Below are positions 48,982 through 59,486 of a stretch of 64,000 bases of DNA, one piece after another. Made by a program: the position numbers and the translations under genes. Origin of the DNA: Novakomyces olei (Eukaryota; Ascomycota; Novakomycetes; Novakomycetales; Novakomycetaceae); the NCBI GenBank assembly GCA_016906335.1, contig JADEYG010000002.1, forward strand, positions 1,251,001-1,315,000, given 5' to 3'. The notes beneath the pieces are model-generated. The model saw only the letters and a program-made list of their open reading frames with translations. It was not told where the DNA came from and did no database searches. Numbering within the stretch: position 1 is the first letter of the stretch; each line of letters starts with the position of its first letter.

Positions 48982-50433
48982 AAATTGGCCAGCATACATT
49001 TCAAATCGTGTGGCAATTCGGCAATTAAATCCACAGCTACTGACGATATCACAGCGGAAAGCACACATTTCGGCAAGTAGTATAGAAAAGTCATGAGGAA
49101 GCGCGCACATAAGGCACATATAATAACGAAAATCAGAGTGGCCATTTGCGAATGAGCTCCAGCAGCACTCATTACTTTGCTCCGGCCGTAGCTCCCAAAA
49201 ATAGGAAGCGAGCCAAACAGGCTCCCAAACAAATTTGCCGCGCCTAAATGTGAGAATGGTCCGTTAATTAATAATTGTATATCGAGCCTTTAATCCAGAA
49301 TTTCTGAATAATACTCGGTATTCGTGCTTACCAAATGCAACGAGTTCGCGATTAGCACTGACCGAGTAATTGTACTTTGAAGACAGAGCCTTTGCAGCAA
49401 CAACCGAATCAAAAAATCCTAAAATTGCGCATAAGAGAGCAGTTGTAAATGATTTCTGCACATAATCAACGGCAGTAAACGGCAGCCGTGGTTGCGGGAT
49501 AGAAGTCTTCACTGCGCCCAAAACATCGACCCCGAGCAAATCCCAATCAAAGTAATCTGTGAGGAAAGTGGCAACTACAATGCAGATTAGCAAGTCAGGG
49601 AAAAGTAGGGCCCAAGGATGACGAGCCGCTAACCTCTTCTTTGCCATCCGAAGAATCAAAAGCGCGGCAAAAACGGTCACTGAAATTGCAGCAGTAAGAT
49701 TATGCATCTGTGAGGCGTGCCGTAGAGCCCAGGCAATTTTACTAAAAGGTGTGGACATGGCCTCTTGATCATGCTGAGCCAATTCTGCCAGGCCGAGTTC
49801 CGGGATAAGCTGATCCCCAATGATCACAAACGCTACGGCCGACACAAAGCCGCGTAAAAGAGCTCTCGAAAAAACGCTATCGAGAAACCCAAGGCGGAGT
49901 ATACCCGCAATCGTGATGGAAAACCCGATAATAAAAGTAGTGGCTGCCACCATTGCCATAGCCTGAGCCGTGTCGTAATGCTTCCCCAACTGTATCCGCA
50001 GCATTTCGCCCATGATGATAGAGAGTGAGGCTTCCGGGCCCACTTGCATATGCCGGCAGGATCCAAGGACGACGTAGACCAGAGGCGGCAGGGTTATGGA
50101 AAGCAGGCCGCATATTGCGGGGACTTTGGCCAGGCTCTCTGCGTAAGAAAGTGAGGCGGGTATCAGCACCATGGAAATGGTAAGGCCGCCTAACAAGTCG
50201 CCCAGTAAGAACCGGCCTGTTCCTGGTTAGCTGCTGTGTAGAAAAAGATGAGTATAGGATGGAAGCATACGCTGATAAGAAGGCAGCCAGTCAAACAGCG
50301 GCACATAGTATTTGAGCAATTTGCTGAGCGGCGGCTTCCGTCCCAGCAGAAACGCGTCCGGCTTGTTGCCCTCGTCGTTGTCATTGCGCAGCAACGGCTG
50401 AGATTCTTGGTGGGAGCCGGCAGTCACCGCCAT
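47967..50433 (-). CDS. SLC26/SulP-family anion transporter with STAS domain (YPR003C type)
   Basis: Multi-pass anion transporter. It resembles yeast YPR003C, an ER-localised SulP protein, more than the plasma-membrane sulfate permeases. Exons 50433-50271, 50216-49332, 49243-48998 and 48781-47967 (introns 54, 88, 216 nt) give about 702 residues. Cytosolic N-terminus, then YYVPLFDWLPSYQRRFLLGD, GGLTISMVLIPASLSYAESLA, MQVGPEASLSIIMG, LRGFVSAVAFVIIGDQL, and SANRELVAFGAANLFGSLFG followed by PIFGSYGRSK. A C-terminal STAS domain reads FSQVIFDLKGVTAIDAAAM. The last residues, FGSVV, parallel the yeast end. The third intron carries a (TA)n microsatellite. Substrate cannot be told from sequence. Confidence 0.9.
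48936..48976. repeat. (TA)n microsatellite in a SulP-gene intron
   Basis: About 20 TA dinucleotides inside the 216-nt third intron of the transporter gene. Confidence 0.95.
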
Positions 50434-51250
50434 TCCTCAGTACGCGTCCATGTACAGATCTGACCAGAGTACCGCTAATCTTGTCCAACAAGTTGCCGCC
50501 CGTTCTATAGAGGACTGTGTATTGCACAGTGTAGGGCACAGTACAGTGCACACGAGGCGGTTTGGCAGTCTGACTCTACCAAAACTGGCCTCGTTCCATT
50601 GCACGTGTGCCGTATATATCGGTTGCTTGCTCCCTCAACGGGCCCCGTGGCCGTTTAATTGGCATTGCTTATCAGATGGCTGTAATATTACTGGGGCACG
50701 TTTCCCCGGTCAGGCAGACTATTCGTCTGTATGGCACGATTCTTATAGGAACGGGAGCGTTGGATTGGTCATTGTCTTTACGTACGTACGCTACATACTC
50801 TACGTACGCTACATACTCTACGTACGCTACATACTCTACACGACAAGTAATGTCCGTTTGGCAATAGCAACATGAGAATGACCCTAACAAGCAACGTTCA
50901 AAGCTATATTGCTTGCCAGTAATAGCACAACGCGCTATAGTAAACAAACGAAAACAAACAGACGCGCCAAAATTGCCAGTTTCGCGACATTAACAATTCA
51001 CACTATTCAGCTCTGCGCATGAGCAGTCTCAGACAGGCGGCTTTATAATCTCAGTATAGGTGAGGAGACTTTTTTGTCGTCTTTAGAACTCTGTTGCTCG
51101 TTCAGTATAGTTGCGTTGCCGCGCAACCCTTGTTGCGGCCGCGATCTGCCGGCGCAACAGTGATAATATCAGCACCGTCGACGAGGCAGCCGGCTGTGCT
51201 CCTCCCTTGAACGAGTGCAGGACTGATAGAGGCTGTGCTTGAACGACGCT
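50434..51250. other. Divergent region between the SulP transporter and the PCP1-like gene
   Basis: 817 bp holding both promoters. An 18-bp direct repeat sits at 50779-50838 (separate entry). The part nearest the PCP1-like gene is GC-richer (CGGCCGCGATC near 51140). No gene is seen. Confidence 0.55.
50779..50838. repeat. 18-bp direct repeat, three copies, with palindromic TACGTA core
   Basis: Three copies of ACGTACGCTACATACTCT in tandem, each containing the self-complementary TACGTA. Located in the divergent promoter about 350 bp upstream of the transporter start and 410 bp upstream of the PCP1-like start. Confidence 0.85.
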
Positions 51251-53972
51251 ATGGCTCCCGGAGCCGAGTTGTACAAGATCGATTCTCCTGTGCCAAGGCG
51301 CGATGCGACAATGGAAAACACGGAACGAAACGAACGACTGAGCCTGGCTTCCCTTGAGCCGTCATTCACGTCGCCGGGCAAGCAAGGGCACCCGGGGTTC
51401 ACAAACAGGCCTATCAATACGCCTGCGCCCAATTGGCGGCAAGCTCACGAAAAGGGAGCTGGTACCAGTGCCAAAGAATTCACGCCTATTATGCGGACTT
51501 CCAAGAAAGCAGCTGCTCCAATCGCACGGCCGTCGCCGTTACGCAATATGCTCAATACGCCATCCAGTGGATCCTCTGTAACAGACGAGAACTCTCCAAG
51601 CGGTCGGTCATTTGTACCAGGCAGTAAAAGGGGCGCAGTTGATGGCAATGGATCTGGAGACCCGTCCCAGAATTCTTCTCCCGTTCCCGCCATGATGCAG
51701 GGTTTGACTTTGAAGCAAGAGGAAAAGCGCAAAGACGATTTGGAGAAGGAGAACTTTGATTTGAGAATACGGATCTATTTTCTGGAGAACGAAAAGGGTC
51801 TCAACTCGGACCCGGAAAAGCGAGCAGTAAGTCTCCCCTACATCTAGCCAGCCTTTCATGTTTTGCTTATATTTATTGACTTGCAGCTTTTGAATGAAAT
51901 CGAGTCTAAAGTCGACCTGTTTTCGCAAGCTAAAAGGGCCCATAAAGATACTATCAAAGCACAAAAGGAAATTGCAGAAATACGGAAAGTGAATGCGGAA
52001 CAAGAGGCAAATCTTGGTATTGCGTCAGCGGAAATTACACGGTACAAATCACAAATACAGTCGCTTGAGGCTGACCTTGACCTTGCGCGTCGGGAAAACG
52101 CCGATGTAAAAGAGCAATTGGAGGCTCTGCAAAGCAAACTCGATCAGTTGGAAAATAAAAGCTCGGATTCCGATGGCAGCGCGGTGGTAGAAAAACTGCG
52201 GGCGGATGTTGAAGATTTGGAGGTTGAAAATCGCACAAAGCAGAGAATAATTGATGAAAACGAAGAGCAAATTGAGGCTTTGAACACTGCGCTTAATGAC
52301 TTGAGACAGCAACACTCGGAGCTGGAGGAGGAAATTGATAGGCTTCAAGTCAACAGGAGCGTGAGCATATCTCGGGCGGGCGCTGACGAGGCGCAGCTTA
52401 AACAGGCCCGGGAAAAGATTGCCGAGCTGGAAACGAATGCATTGAAGCTCGAATCAGAGAATCGGCTTCTGCAATCACGTACAGTGCTAGCTAGTCCCTC
52501 TAAGCGGGAAACTTCGCACTATACAGCTTCTATTGAAGCGGAGCGCAAGATTATGGATCTTCAAGATGAAATCCAGCGGCAAAAGCAGAGTTGCGAGATT
52601 GCCTCTTACAATCTGGCGGAGGAAGCGCGAAAGGCCCATGAGTTTGAGAGCCAATTAAGAGAGTGTAAAGTGGAAAGAGATGTTGTATTACGACGGCAAA
52701 GAGAAGCAGAGCACAAACTCGCCGAAGCACAGGCTGCTCATGTAGAAGCTTTGGATGCTTTGAAGCGTGAAATTGAAACGTTAAGTATGGAGAAAGGATC
52801 GTTTGAAAAGCGACTTGAGAATGCAAACAGAGAAATTGAGCAACTAAATAAGCTGGTAGTCCACGCTGGGCCAGAGAGTGCAGCACAGTCGACCTCGCAG
52901 GCTGTGGAGTTGCAGCATTTGAGATCTAAAACTAGTCTATTGCAGGACGAAGTTGATATGCTTAATGGTAAACTGAAGCAGACAATGGAAGAGCTGCATG
53001 CCAAGTCGTTACGTCTTCGCAACCTGGAGTTCACTCTCTCTGACGCGGAGCGTAGTGCAAATTCTGCCCAAGAAGATTTGGCGAGAGTGAGGAGGGACAT
53101 GGAGGCACAACTGAATCAGGCCAACGTTAAAATTCAAGAACTGGCCGATGAGGTTGACAGCTACGTTTTAGCTGAACAAAATATGGTGGCACGTGACAGT
53201 GGAAGGGAGAGGTTTGCACAAGATACAGAGGCCTTGCGTCGCCAGTTTCAAGAAATGGAGGCTGCCGCTCGTGAAATGCATGAGCGTGAAGTGAAGGAGC
53301 TTCAGAACCAGTTGGCGCAGCACAAGGCACGGCTTGAAACGGTAGAGCAAAAGCAGAGGGAAAAGAATACGATACAGGGCAGGCTCGAACTCGAGGTAGA
53401 AAATTTAACAAGAGATCTCGACCGGGCCAAGCAGGCAGAGGAGAACCAAGCAGGACTTGTCGCCCGCTTAAAACAAAAACTGCATGACAAGAGTAATGAA
53501 TTGCAGATACTGAATCGTGAACGGAACTTGTATGTGGAATATGTTTAATAGTGCACTCGCTAATTATTGATCTAGTAACTTGAAAGATTTCAAAAGTCAG
53601 CATCAAAGGAGTATCGAGGATATGACGGAGCATATCCATTATCTCAAGGCCAGAGTTGCGCGAGAGCGAACGTTCCGTGCTGACCTTGCCTTTTCAAAAT
53701 CATTCTTCAAGCTTCAAATACAGGGCTATGAGAGATAGTAAGTGGCTTTGTACAGAGCAAAAGCAATAATACTAACAAGTAGTAACGAAATTGGTCTTAC
53801 ATTGTTGCGAGAAATTGGAATCTATCCGGATGAATCGTTCCGGAATCATCGAGCGTCGTTCAAGACCCGTGCTCTTCAAGTGCTTGCAGTGGTCCGTATG
53901 AAACGATTAACCGCGAAATGGAAGCCTCAAAAGACTCTTAGAAATAAGATCATGCAGCGGCTCGCGTCATGA
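51251..53972 (+). CDS. PCP1: Spindle pole body pericentrin-type protein (Pcp1/Spc110 family)
   Basis: Coiled-coil protein expected at the spindle pole body, where its N-terminal CM1 motif recruits the gamma-tubulin complex and its C-terminus anchors it. Exons 51251-51826, 51887-53529, 53576-53737 and 53783-53972 give about 856 residues, shorter than S. pombe Pcp1 (about 1200). The CM1/Cnn_1N motif is at about residues 155-190: TLKQEEKRKDDLEKENFDL then RIRIYFLENEKG. Nearly continuous heptads fill about 195-740. The C-terminal PACT-like region reads HYLKARVARERTFRADLAF, FFKLQIQGYE, and LLREIGIYPDESFRNHRASF. Both ends are diagnostic in combination. Introns are 45-60 nt. The start is the ATG at 51251, since the frame opens upstream without another ATG. 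Confidence 0.88.
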
Positions 53973-54230
53973 TAGATCTGTTTCTTTCGATATAATTTTT
54001 TGCGTGAATACCCAATTCTTTTATTTTATCTGACGTGCAGCTGCCGATTTCATGTGCAAATGAATTTTATGTACAAACTTCTTTTTTATTTATTAACAAT
54101 AGGGAAGGGAACTTCTCCTTTTTGGGAGGCTTGTGAATAGCAATTGGCATAGGCTTCCAAGGCCTTCGAGGAAGTTTATGCAAAATTATAATATAAATCT
54201 TCTTGACTAGCTCTATATGGAATACTGTAG
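53973..54230. other. Convergent gap between the PCP1-like gene and TAN1
   Basis: 258 bp between two converging 3' ends, AT-rich, nothing recognisable. Confidence 0.55.
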
Positions 54231-55525
54231 CTAAGTAGCAGCATCCGTCTTTTTTCCATCTTTTTCCCTGACCCGCTGGTCATATAATTCAGAGATGTTA
54301 AAGCCTTTGAACTTTTCGAAATCACAAACCACACTAATACCGCATACACCCCGAAAGATCTCCACAAGAATGAGTTTATCGTGATTTTTCAAATCTACAC
54401 GATGCGTTTTCCCGACCTGTGAAGCTACAGTCCTTATAACATCCTCTCGTTTGAGTTCCGACATCCGTATGGTTGGACGAATCGCAAACTTTAGAGTCAG
54501 TCAAAGACTTCAAAATAACATCGGAAATGTCTGATTTAATTCGAACCCAAAACTAAATATAATCAAAATGAAGCAGCAGATCGAGGGATCCTATCAAAGA
54601 TGGATTTATACCGTTATACTTGTTTGATCTTCGTTATGGAAATGAGGTTCAAGTACATGAGCAGCTAGTTCTTTGATATCATCCAGATTAGCATGGCAAG
54701 TCCTGGTGACTGGAGAAAGACGCTGTATCAATCTGTCGAATTAGTAAAGTCAAAACATTATTGAAATAATCGAATATTTGGGTAATCACGACTAAATTTA
54801 AACTCACCTTGACCGCTTTTCCACATTATCGTAGATATCCTTGCAAATCCAGTGCACCAATGAAACAGGATCGACAGGAGGCCGTACTCGTATAAACACA
54901 ACTGCAGCCGTTAGCGATAGGCAATGTGTTTTATTGGCTTTTGGGAAGTATGCCAATTAAATTATAGATTGTTTTTTCGGTTTTCTTTCCTTTAATTGCC
55001 GTGTTTCTTCTTGGTTAAGAATATATTCGACTCTCCTCCTTTACCAATATCCTTTCCGCCTTACGTGATGAAGAGTTTAAATATATTTCCGAAAACAAGC
55101 CTTGTACGCGCTTTTCAGTACTTTTCAATCGCGCAATTTCGCGATTGAAATCGTCTTCCAACGAACCTCCTGCCTCTTCTTCGTCGGCACTGGCTACAAC
55201 AGCATCCGTATCGTGCACGTTCTCCACGTACTTTAATTTAATATCGAAACTCACACAGCAGAATAAATAAAATTTAAATACACATTCGCATCAGGCAAAC
55301 AAAAGTAAAACTCACCTGGCTGAAAAGATCGAAAGCTTCACGAACGCACCATTTCTCTTTGCCCCGCCGTGTCGATATCCACACTCCCGCGAGTCCGTCG
55401 GCGAACAGCTCTTGCTCATTCTATGCAGTTGAGTCGCGAAGTAATTGGGTACGCGACGTTACCCGTTGGCGCTTTGACGGCCTTGTTTTCGAGTGTGTAC
55501 GTTTGCGCTTTGCCAGTTCTGCCAT
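54231..55525 (-). CDS. TAN1: THUMP-domain tRNA acetylation adaptor Tan1
   Basis: Tan1 presents tRNA(Ser/Leu) to the acetyltransferase Kre33 for N4-acetylcytidine-12 formation. Six small exons: 55525-55463, 55420-55316, 55230-55065, 54901-54808, 54732-54612 and 54488-54231, with introns of 42, 85, 163, 75 and 123 nt. They give about 268 residues (yeast 289). It starts MAELAKRKRTHSKTRPSKRQ, then LAGVWISTRRGKEKWCVREA. An acidic linker follows, then VFIRVRPPVDPVSLVHWIC, RLSPVTRTCHANLDDI, and the THUMP core FAIRPTIRMSELKRED, VASQVGKTHRVDLKN, LILVEIFRGVCGISVV. Each junction keeps the frame and restores family sequence. It shares a 128-bp divergent promoter with CSN2. Confidence 0.93.
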
Positions 55526-55653
55526 TACGGCGCAGAGTAGCAGCGATATTATGGTAAATAATTATTGGCAATAGTTTGTTATCAATTAATTGTATATGGC
55601 ATTATTATTTCCAATAAATAGTATGGGCAAACCACCCAGTCGCCAGTGGCAAA

Positions 55654-57244
55654 ATGTCGGACGACGATGACTTTATGATGGACGAGTGAGTGCAATTGGT
55701 TTCACTGTCTCGTAGCTAACGCAGTAAAGTGGGGACGAAGAGACTTATGACTTCGATTATGAGGACGACGATCAGGACGAGCCTGATGCGGACGTGGAGA
55801 ACCGGTACTATAATGCCAAAGGTAGATAGACTATGATACTTTGCACCTGCTTAACCATATAGCACTACGCAGCGAGGACCCGGGACTGGCCAAAGAAGAG
55901 TTTCTTGCTATTGTAACTGCGGAAACGGAGATGGGTGACTGGTAAGTTGCGCCTTTTTCTTGGGGGTAGCGACTCACTGACCTAATAGGGGGTTCAAGGC
56001 ATTGAAGCAGATTGTAAAGCTCTCCTTCCGGCAGGGGCGTGAAAGCGATACGCTTAAATACTACAAGCAACTACTGGCGTATACAAAGTCTGCCGTGACA
56101 CGAAACTATTCGGAAAAGTCGATAAACAATATCCTTGATCTCGTCTCCTCGAGCAGCGATGTAGAGTTTATGGAACAGTTTTATTCCACAACACTGTCAA
56201 GCCTCGAAGATGTGGGCAATGAGCGGTTATGGCTAAAGACTAACTTGAAGCTTGCAAAACTTTGGCTCGATTTTAAAGAATACCCGCGCTTCTCTAAGGT
56301 TTGATTTTGCCAATTCTCTTTTTATTCTTTTAATTGCTATTCTTTCTTTTGTCGTTCACTACTCATACAAAAGATCTTGCGGTCTATATTCAGCGTTTTA
56401 AGCAAGACGAGTGACCAGGTTGATCAGAACAAAGGAACGACTCTGTTGGAGGCATACGCTCTCGAAATCCAAATGTACACGGAAACCAAAAACCGGAAAA
56501 AGCTCAAGGAGCTATATGACAAGGCAGTTCATGTAAAAAGTGCTATCCCCCACCCTCGTGTTATGGGAATCATTCGCGAATGTGGCGGCAAGATGCATAT
56601 TGATGCTCGTAAGGATAAATATAATGTGTGTGATTTTGCCTAACGCTCTTACTATAGACGAGTGGGAAGCAGCTCAAACCGATTTTTTTGAGTCGTTCAG
56701 GAACTATGACGAAGCAGGCTCAGCACAACGAATTCAAGTGCTTAAATATTTGTTGCTGGCAAATATGCTTATGAGCTCATCCATCAATCCTTTTGACTCG
56801 CAGGAAACAAAGCCGTATAAAGACGATCCGCAGGTTGTTGTTATGACTGACCTTGTCAACGCTTTCCATCAACGCGATATCGACGGGTTCCAGCAAATAC
56901 TAAAAGAACATGAGCAGGAGATTATGGACGATAGTTTTATACGGCACCATATAGATGAAGTGCTCCGTAATATCCGAACTCGGGTGTTACTTCAGCTAAT
57001 CACACCGTATTCTATAATTTCATTAAGATTCATTTCGGCCAAGTTGAACGTCAGCGAGAACATCGTGATCGATTTATTGCGTCACCTTATTCTCGATGGC
57101 CGTATCTCGGGACGGATTAATGGAACAGAAGGCGAACTGCGCCTGTCTCGGCCTAATTCAAGCACACAAGGGCGTATGGACGCTGTAAATGCTTTGGGCA
57201 AAAGCGTTGGCTGGCTCGCGTCGTCCGTTGCAGTTAACATGTGA
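55654..57244 (+). CDS. CSN2: COP9 signalosome subunit 2
   Basis: PCI-domain subunit of the COP9 signalosome, which removes Nedd8 from cullins. Exons 55654-55685, 55730-55821, 55863-55941, 55989-56298, 56374-56608 and 56658-57244 give about 444 residues (human 443). An acidic N-terminus ([20 protein letters not shown]) leads to [14 protein letters not shown] and TPR-like helices: [50 protein letters not shown]. The PCI domain is at the end: [39 protein letters not shown] and a winged-helix part. The fourth intron uses a non-consensus GTTTGA donor, required because the frame closes immediately beyond it. It ends at TGA after SSVAVNM. Confidence 0.94.
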
Positions 57245-57380
57245 GTATGATGAAAGTTTAATAGCATGTAGATTATGGGCCAGGTTGTTTTATGGAGAAT
57301 AAGTTGGATAAATGTTCAATTGTAGGCCTTCACTTTTAAGCATGAGCAATTATGAAACAAATGTATCCAATACGATTGAT

Positions 57381-57606
<226 letters not shown>

Positions 57607-57722
57607 TCAAATATCAACACTATTCCAATTAAATCATATATTCATATCAGCTAAAAGTTGGAGATAAAGATTAATTGATTTATTTTTCGCTTTTGACAAA
57701 AAGCCTAAAGCTGATCAGATTA

Positions 57723-58869
57723 ATGCGTTTTGTGCAATATGCACGGACGAAGGGTTTGCTCGATACTCGATGGTGTCAAAGATATTTTAGCACAGCGCCT
57801 GACCAAGTTAAAAGCCCGTTAGTTCACGGTACGACTTTTGCAGCCGGTGATGTAGTCCACCTGCGTGAGCTAAACATGCCTAAATGGCAAACACGCTCAC
57901 CGCGCGTAGTAAAGCTCCGCGCCGGGCGTGTGACTGGTTCACATAAAGGCAACATCAAGCACGATGATATTATTGGAAAGCTTCCATACGATCGCGTCTA
58001 TACACATTCAGGTGCAGCACTTTCTATCATTCGACCGAGTCTGGACGAGTATATCTTGCATTCAGAACGCGTGTCTACACCTATATACGAGTCTTCCGTA
58101 ATAGTAAGTGGAATTTTGTCAATTCGTTTTTAATTTTTTTATTTTAATTTTTAATTTTTTTTATTTTTTTATTTATTTTTTTATTTATTTATTTTTTTAA
58201 TTTTTTTTTTTCCTAACCATTTATCCATTTCCAGCTTTTATCTTTTAATACTGATTCCAGGTAAATTTGCTCGACCTGCAGGCCGGCAGGGACGATAAGC
58301 TCGACGTGTTTGAGTGTGGCACCGGCGCCGGTGGATTGACTATGCATCTCGCTCGAGCATTGCTTGGAAGCCATCCAGATTCAAGAGTGCATTCGCTCGA
58401 TAATAACGGTCGGCACCAGGAGGCGGCACGGTCAAGTATTGCCCAGTTTCGTAATGCTTCCCTACTCCCACGCATCAAATTCTTGGGCCCTATGGATTTG
58501 CATGATTGGCTGGATCAGGAAAACGATATCCAGTTTGACGGAGTTGTGCTGGACATGCCTGAGTCGCATCAGTACCTTGTGCGAATGGCCAAGCATTTGC
58601 GTAGAGGCGCGGGTCTCGTGGTCTTTTGTCCCTCAATAACACAAATTGTAAGAGTGGTGGAGACACTTGGGGACACTGAGGCCTGTCCGCTCATGATCGT
58701 CGACACGTTTGAAGTCTCTAATGCGTTTATGCGAGCATGGGACGTTCGTTTAGTGCAAACAAGGGCACAGGGGAAAACGGAAGTCGTATGTCGGCCGCGT
58801 GTAGGCGATCGTATCTGCGGTGGAGGGTTTTTATGTCTTTTGCATAGAGTTCAGTCTGATAAAGATTAA
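57723..58869 (+). CDS. Mitochondrial tRNA (adenine-58-N1)-methyltransferase (TRMT61B-like)
   Basis: SAM-dependent methyltransferase of the Trm61/TrmI fold, likely making m1A58 in mitochondrial tRNAs. Exons 57723-58103 and 58261-58869, with a 157-nt intron, give about 329 residues. The N-terminus is basic and Arg/Thr/Ser-rich (MRFVQYARTKG..CQRYFSTA), like a mitochondrial presequence. Next comes the substrate-binding beta domain with HDDIIGKLPYDRVYTHSG and IIRPSLDEYILHSERVSTPIY. The SAM-binding motif I is FECGTGAGGLTMHLA, and motif IV has VVLDMPESHQYL. A nuclear Trm61 would have different N- and C-termini. An upstream in-frame TTG is ignored in favour of the ATG at 57723. The intron is T-rich with several T runs. 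Confidence 0.85.
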
Positions 58870-59486
58870 TTTGACTCTGGTAGAGTAACTGCTGTACTGA
58901 AAAGTGTTGAAGATTCAGACTTATCGATACAAACGCAATTGGTGTACGAGACAGAATACTTAAAGGCGGTGTGAGTAATTACAATTCTGTCGTGATGCGG
59001 TGATTCTACCATTAAAAAGCACGCACAGACTGCTATACACGATCCCAAAATGATAAAATTAGTCTATATCTAGCGTACCTGAAAATATCAAACGAACCAA
59101 CACCATGAAGCAAACCATATGATACCTGTTTAGAAAGATGGAGAAACAGCAAGAGTACAGAATGGACAGAACAGCAGGTGGATATAAAAGAGATGAAGAC
59201 GAAGGGCAAATCCGACGAGAAGGAAAAAACACAAAATAATATCAAACTCGTGTTAAAATTTAAACAAAACGGATAAAGCAAGATAGACGGAGAAACAAGA
59301 CAGAATGAAAATGAAAATCAAAACCAAAACAAAACCAAGAACAAAGGCCGTTGAATATGAATAATTATAAACTTTGAAAAATTAAAAGAATTGAAACCTG
59401 CTCAGCCCAGAGAGTTCTGCAACTCTTTACTATACCACACAAGCTCCCCCCGTTTTGTCCTTTTTCTTTTTCTCTCCTTTCTCCGT
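58870..59486. other. Convergent region between the methyltransferase gene and MET1
   Basis: 617 bp, purine-rich on the plus strand in its second half (GAAAATGAAAATCAAAACC-like). It lies between two converging 3' ends. No gene seen. Confidence 0.55.

Noticed and set aside
54520-54545. GGGTTCGAATT (minus strand) as a tRNA B box
   Set aside because: No matching A box or cloverleaf, and it lies within a TAN1 intron.
55015-55254. A separate 79-residue minus-strand gene
   Set aside because: It is exon 3 of TAN1 plus intron read-through on both sides; the splices restore the Tan1 sequence.
58870-59486. Minus-strand 82-residue hydrophobic frame at 59033-59281
   Set aside because: Composition follows the purine-rich opposite strand; no family pattern, no start context.
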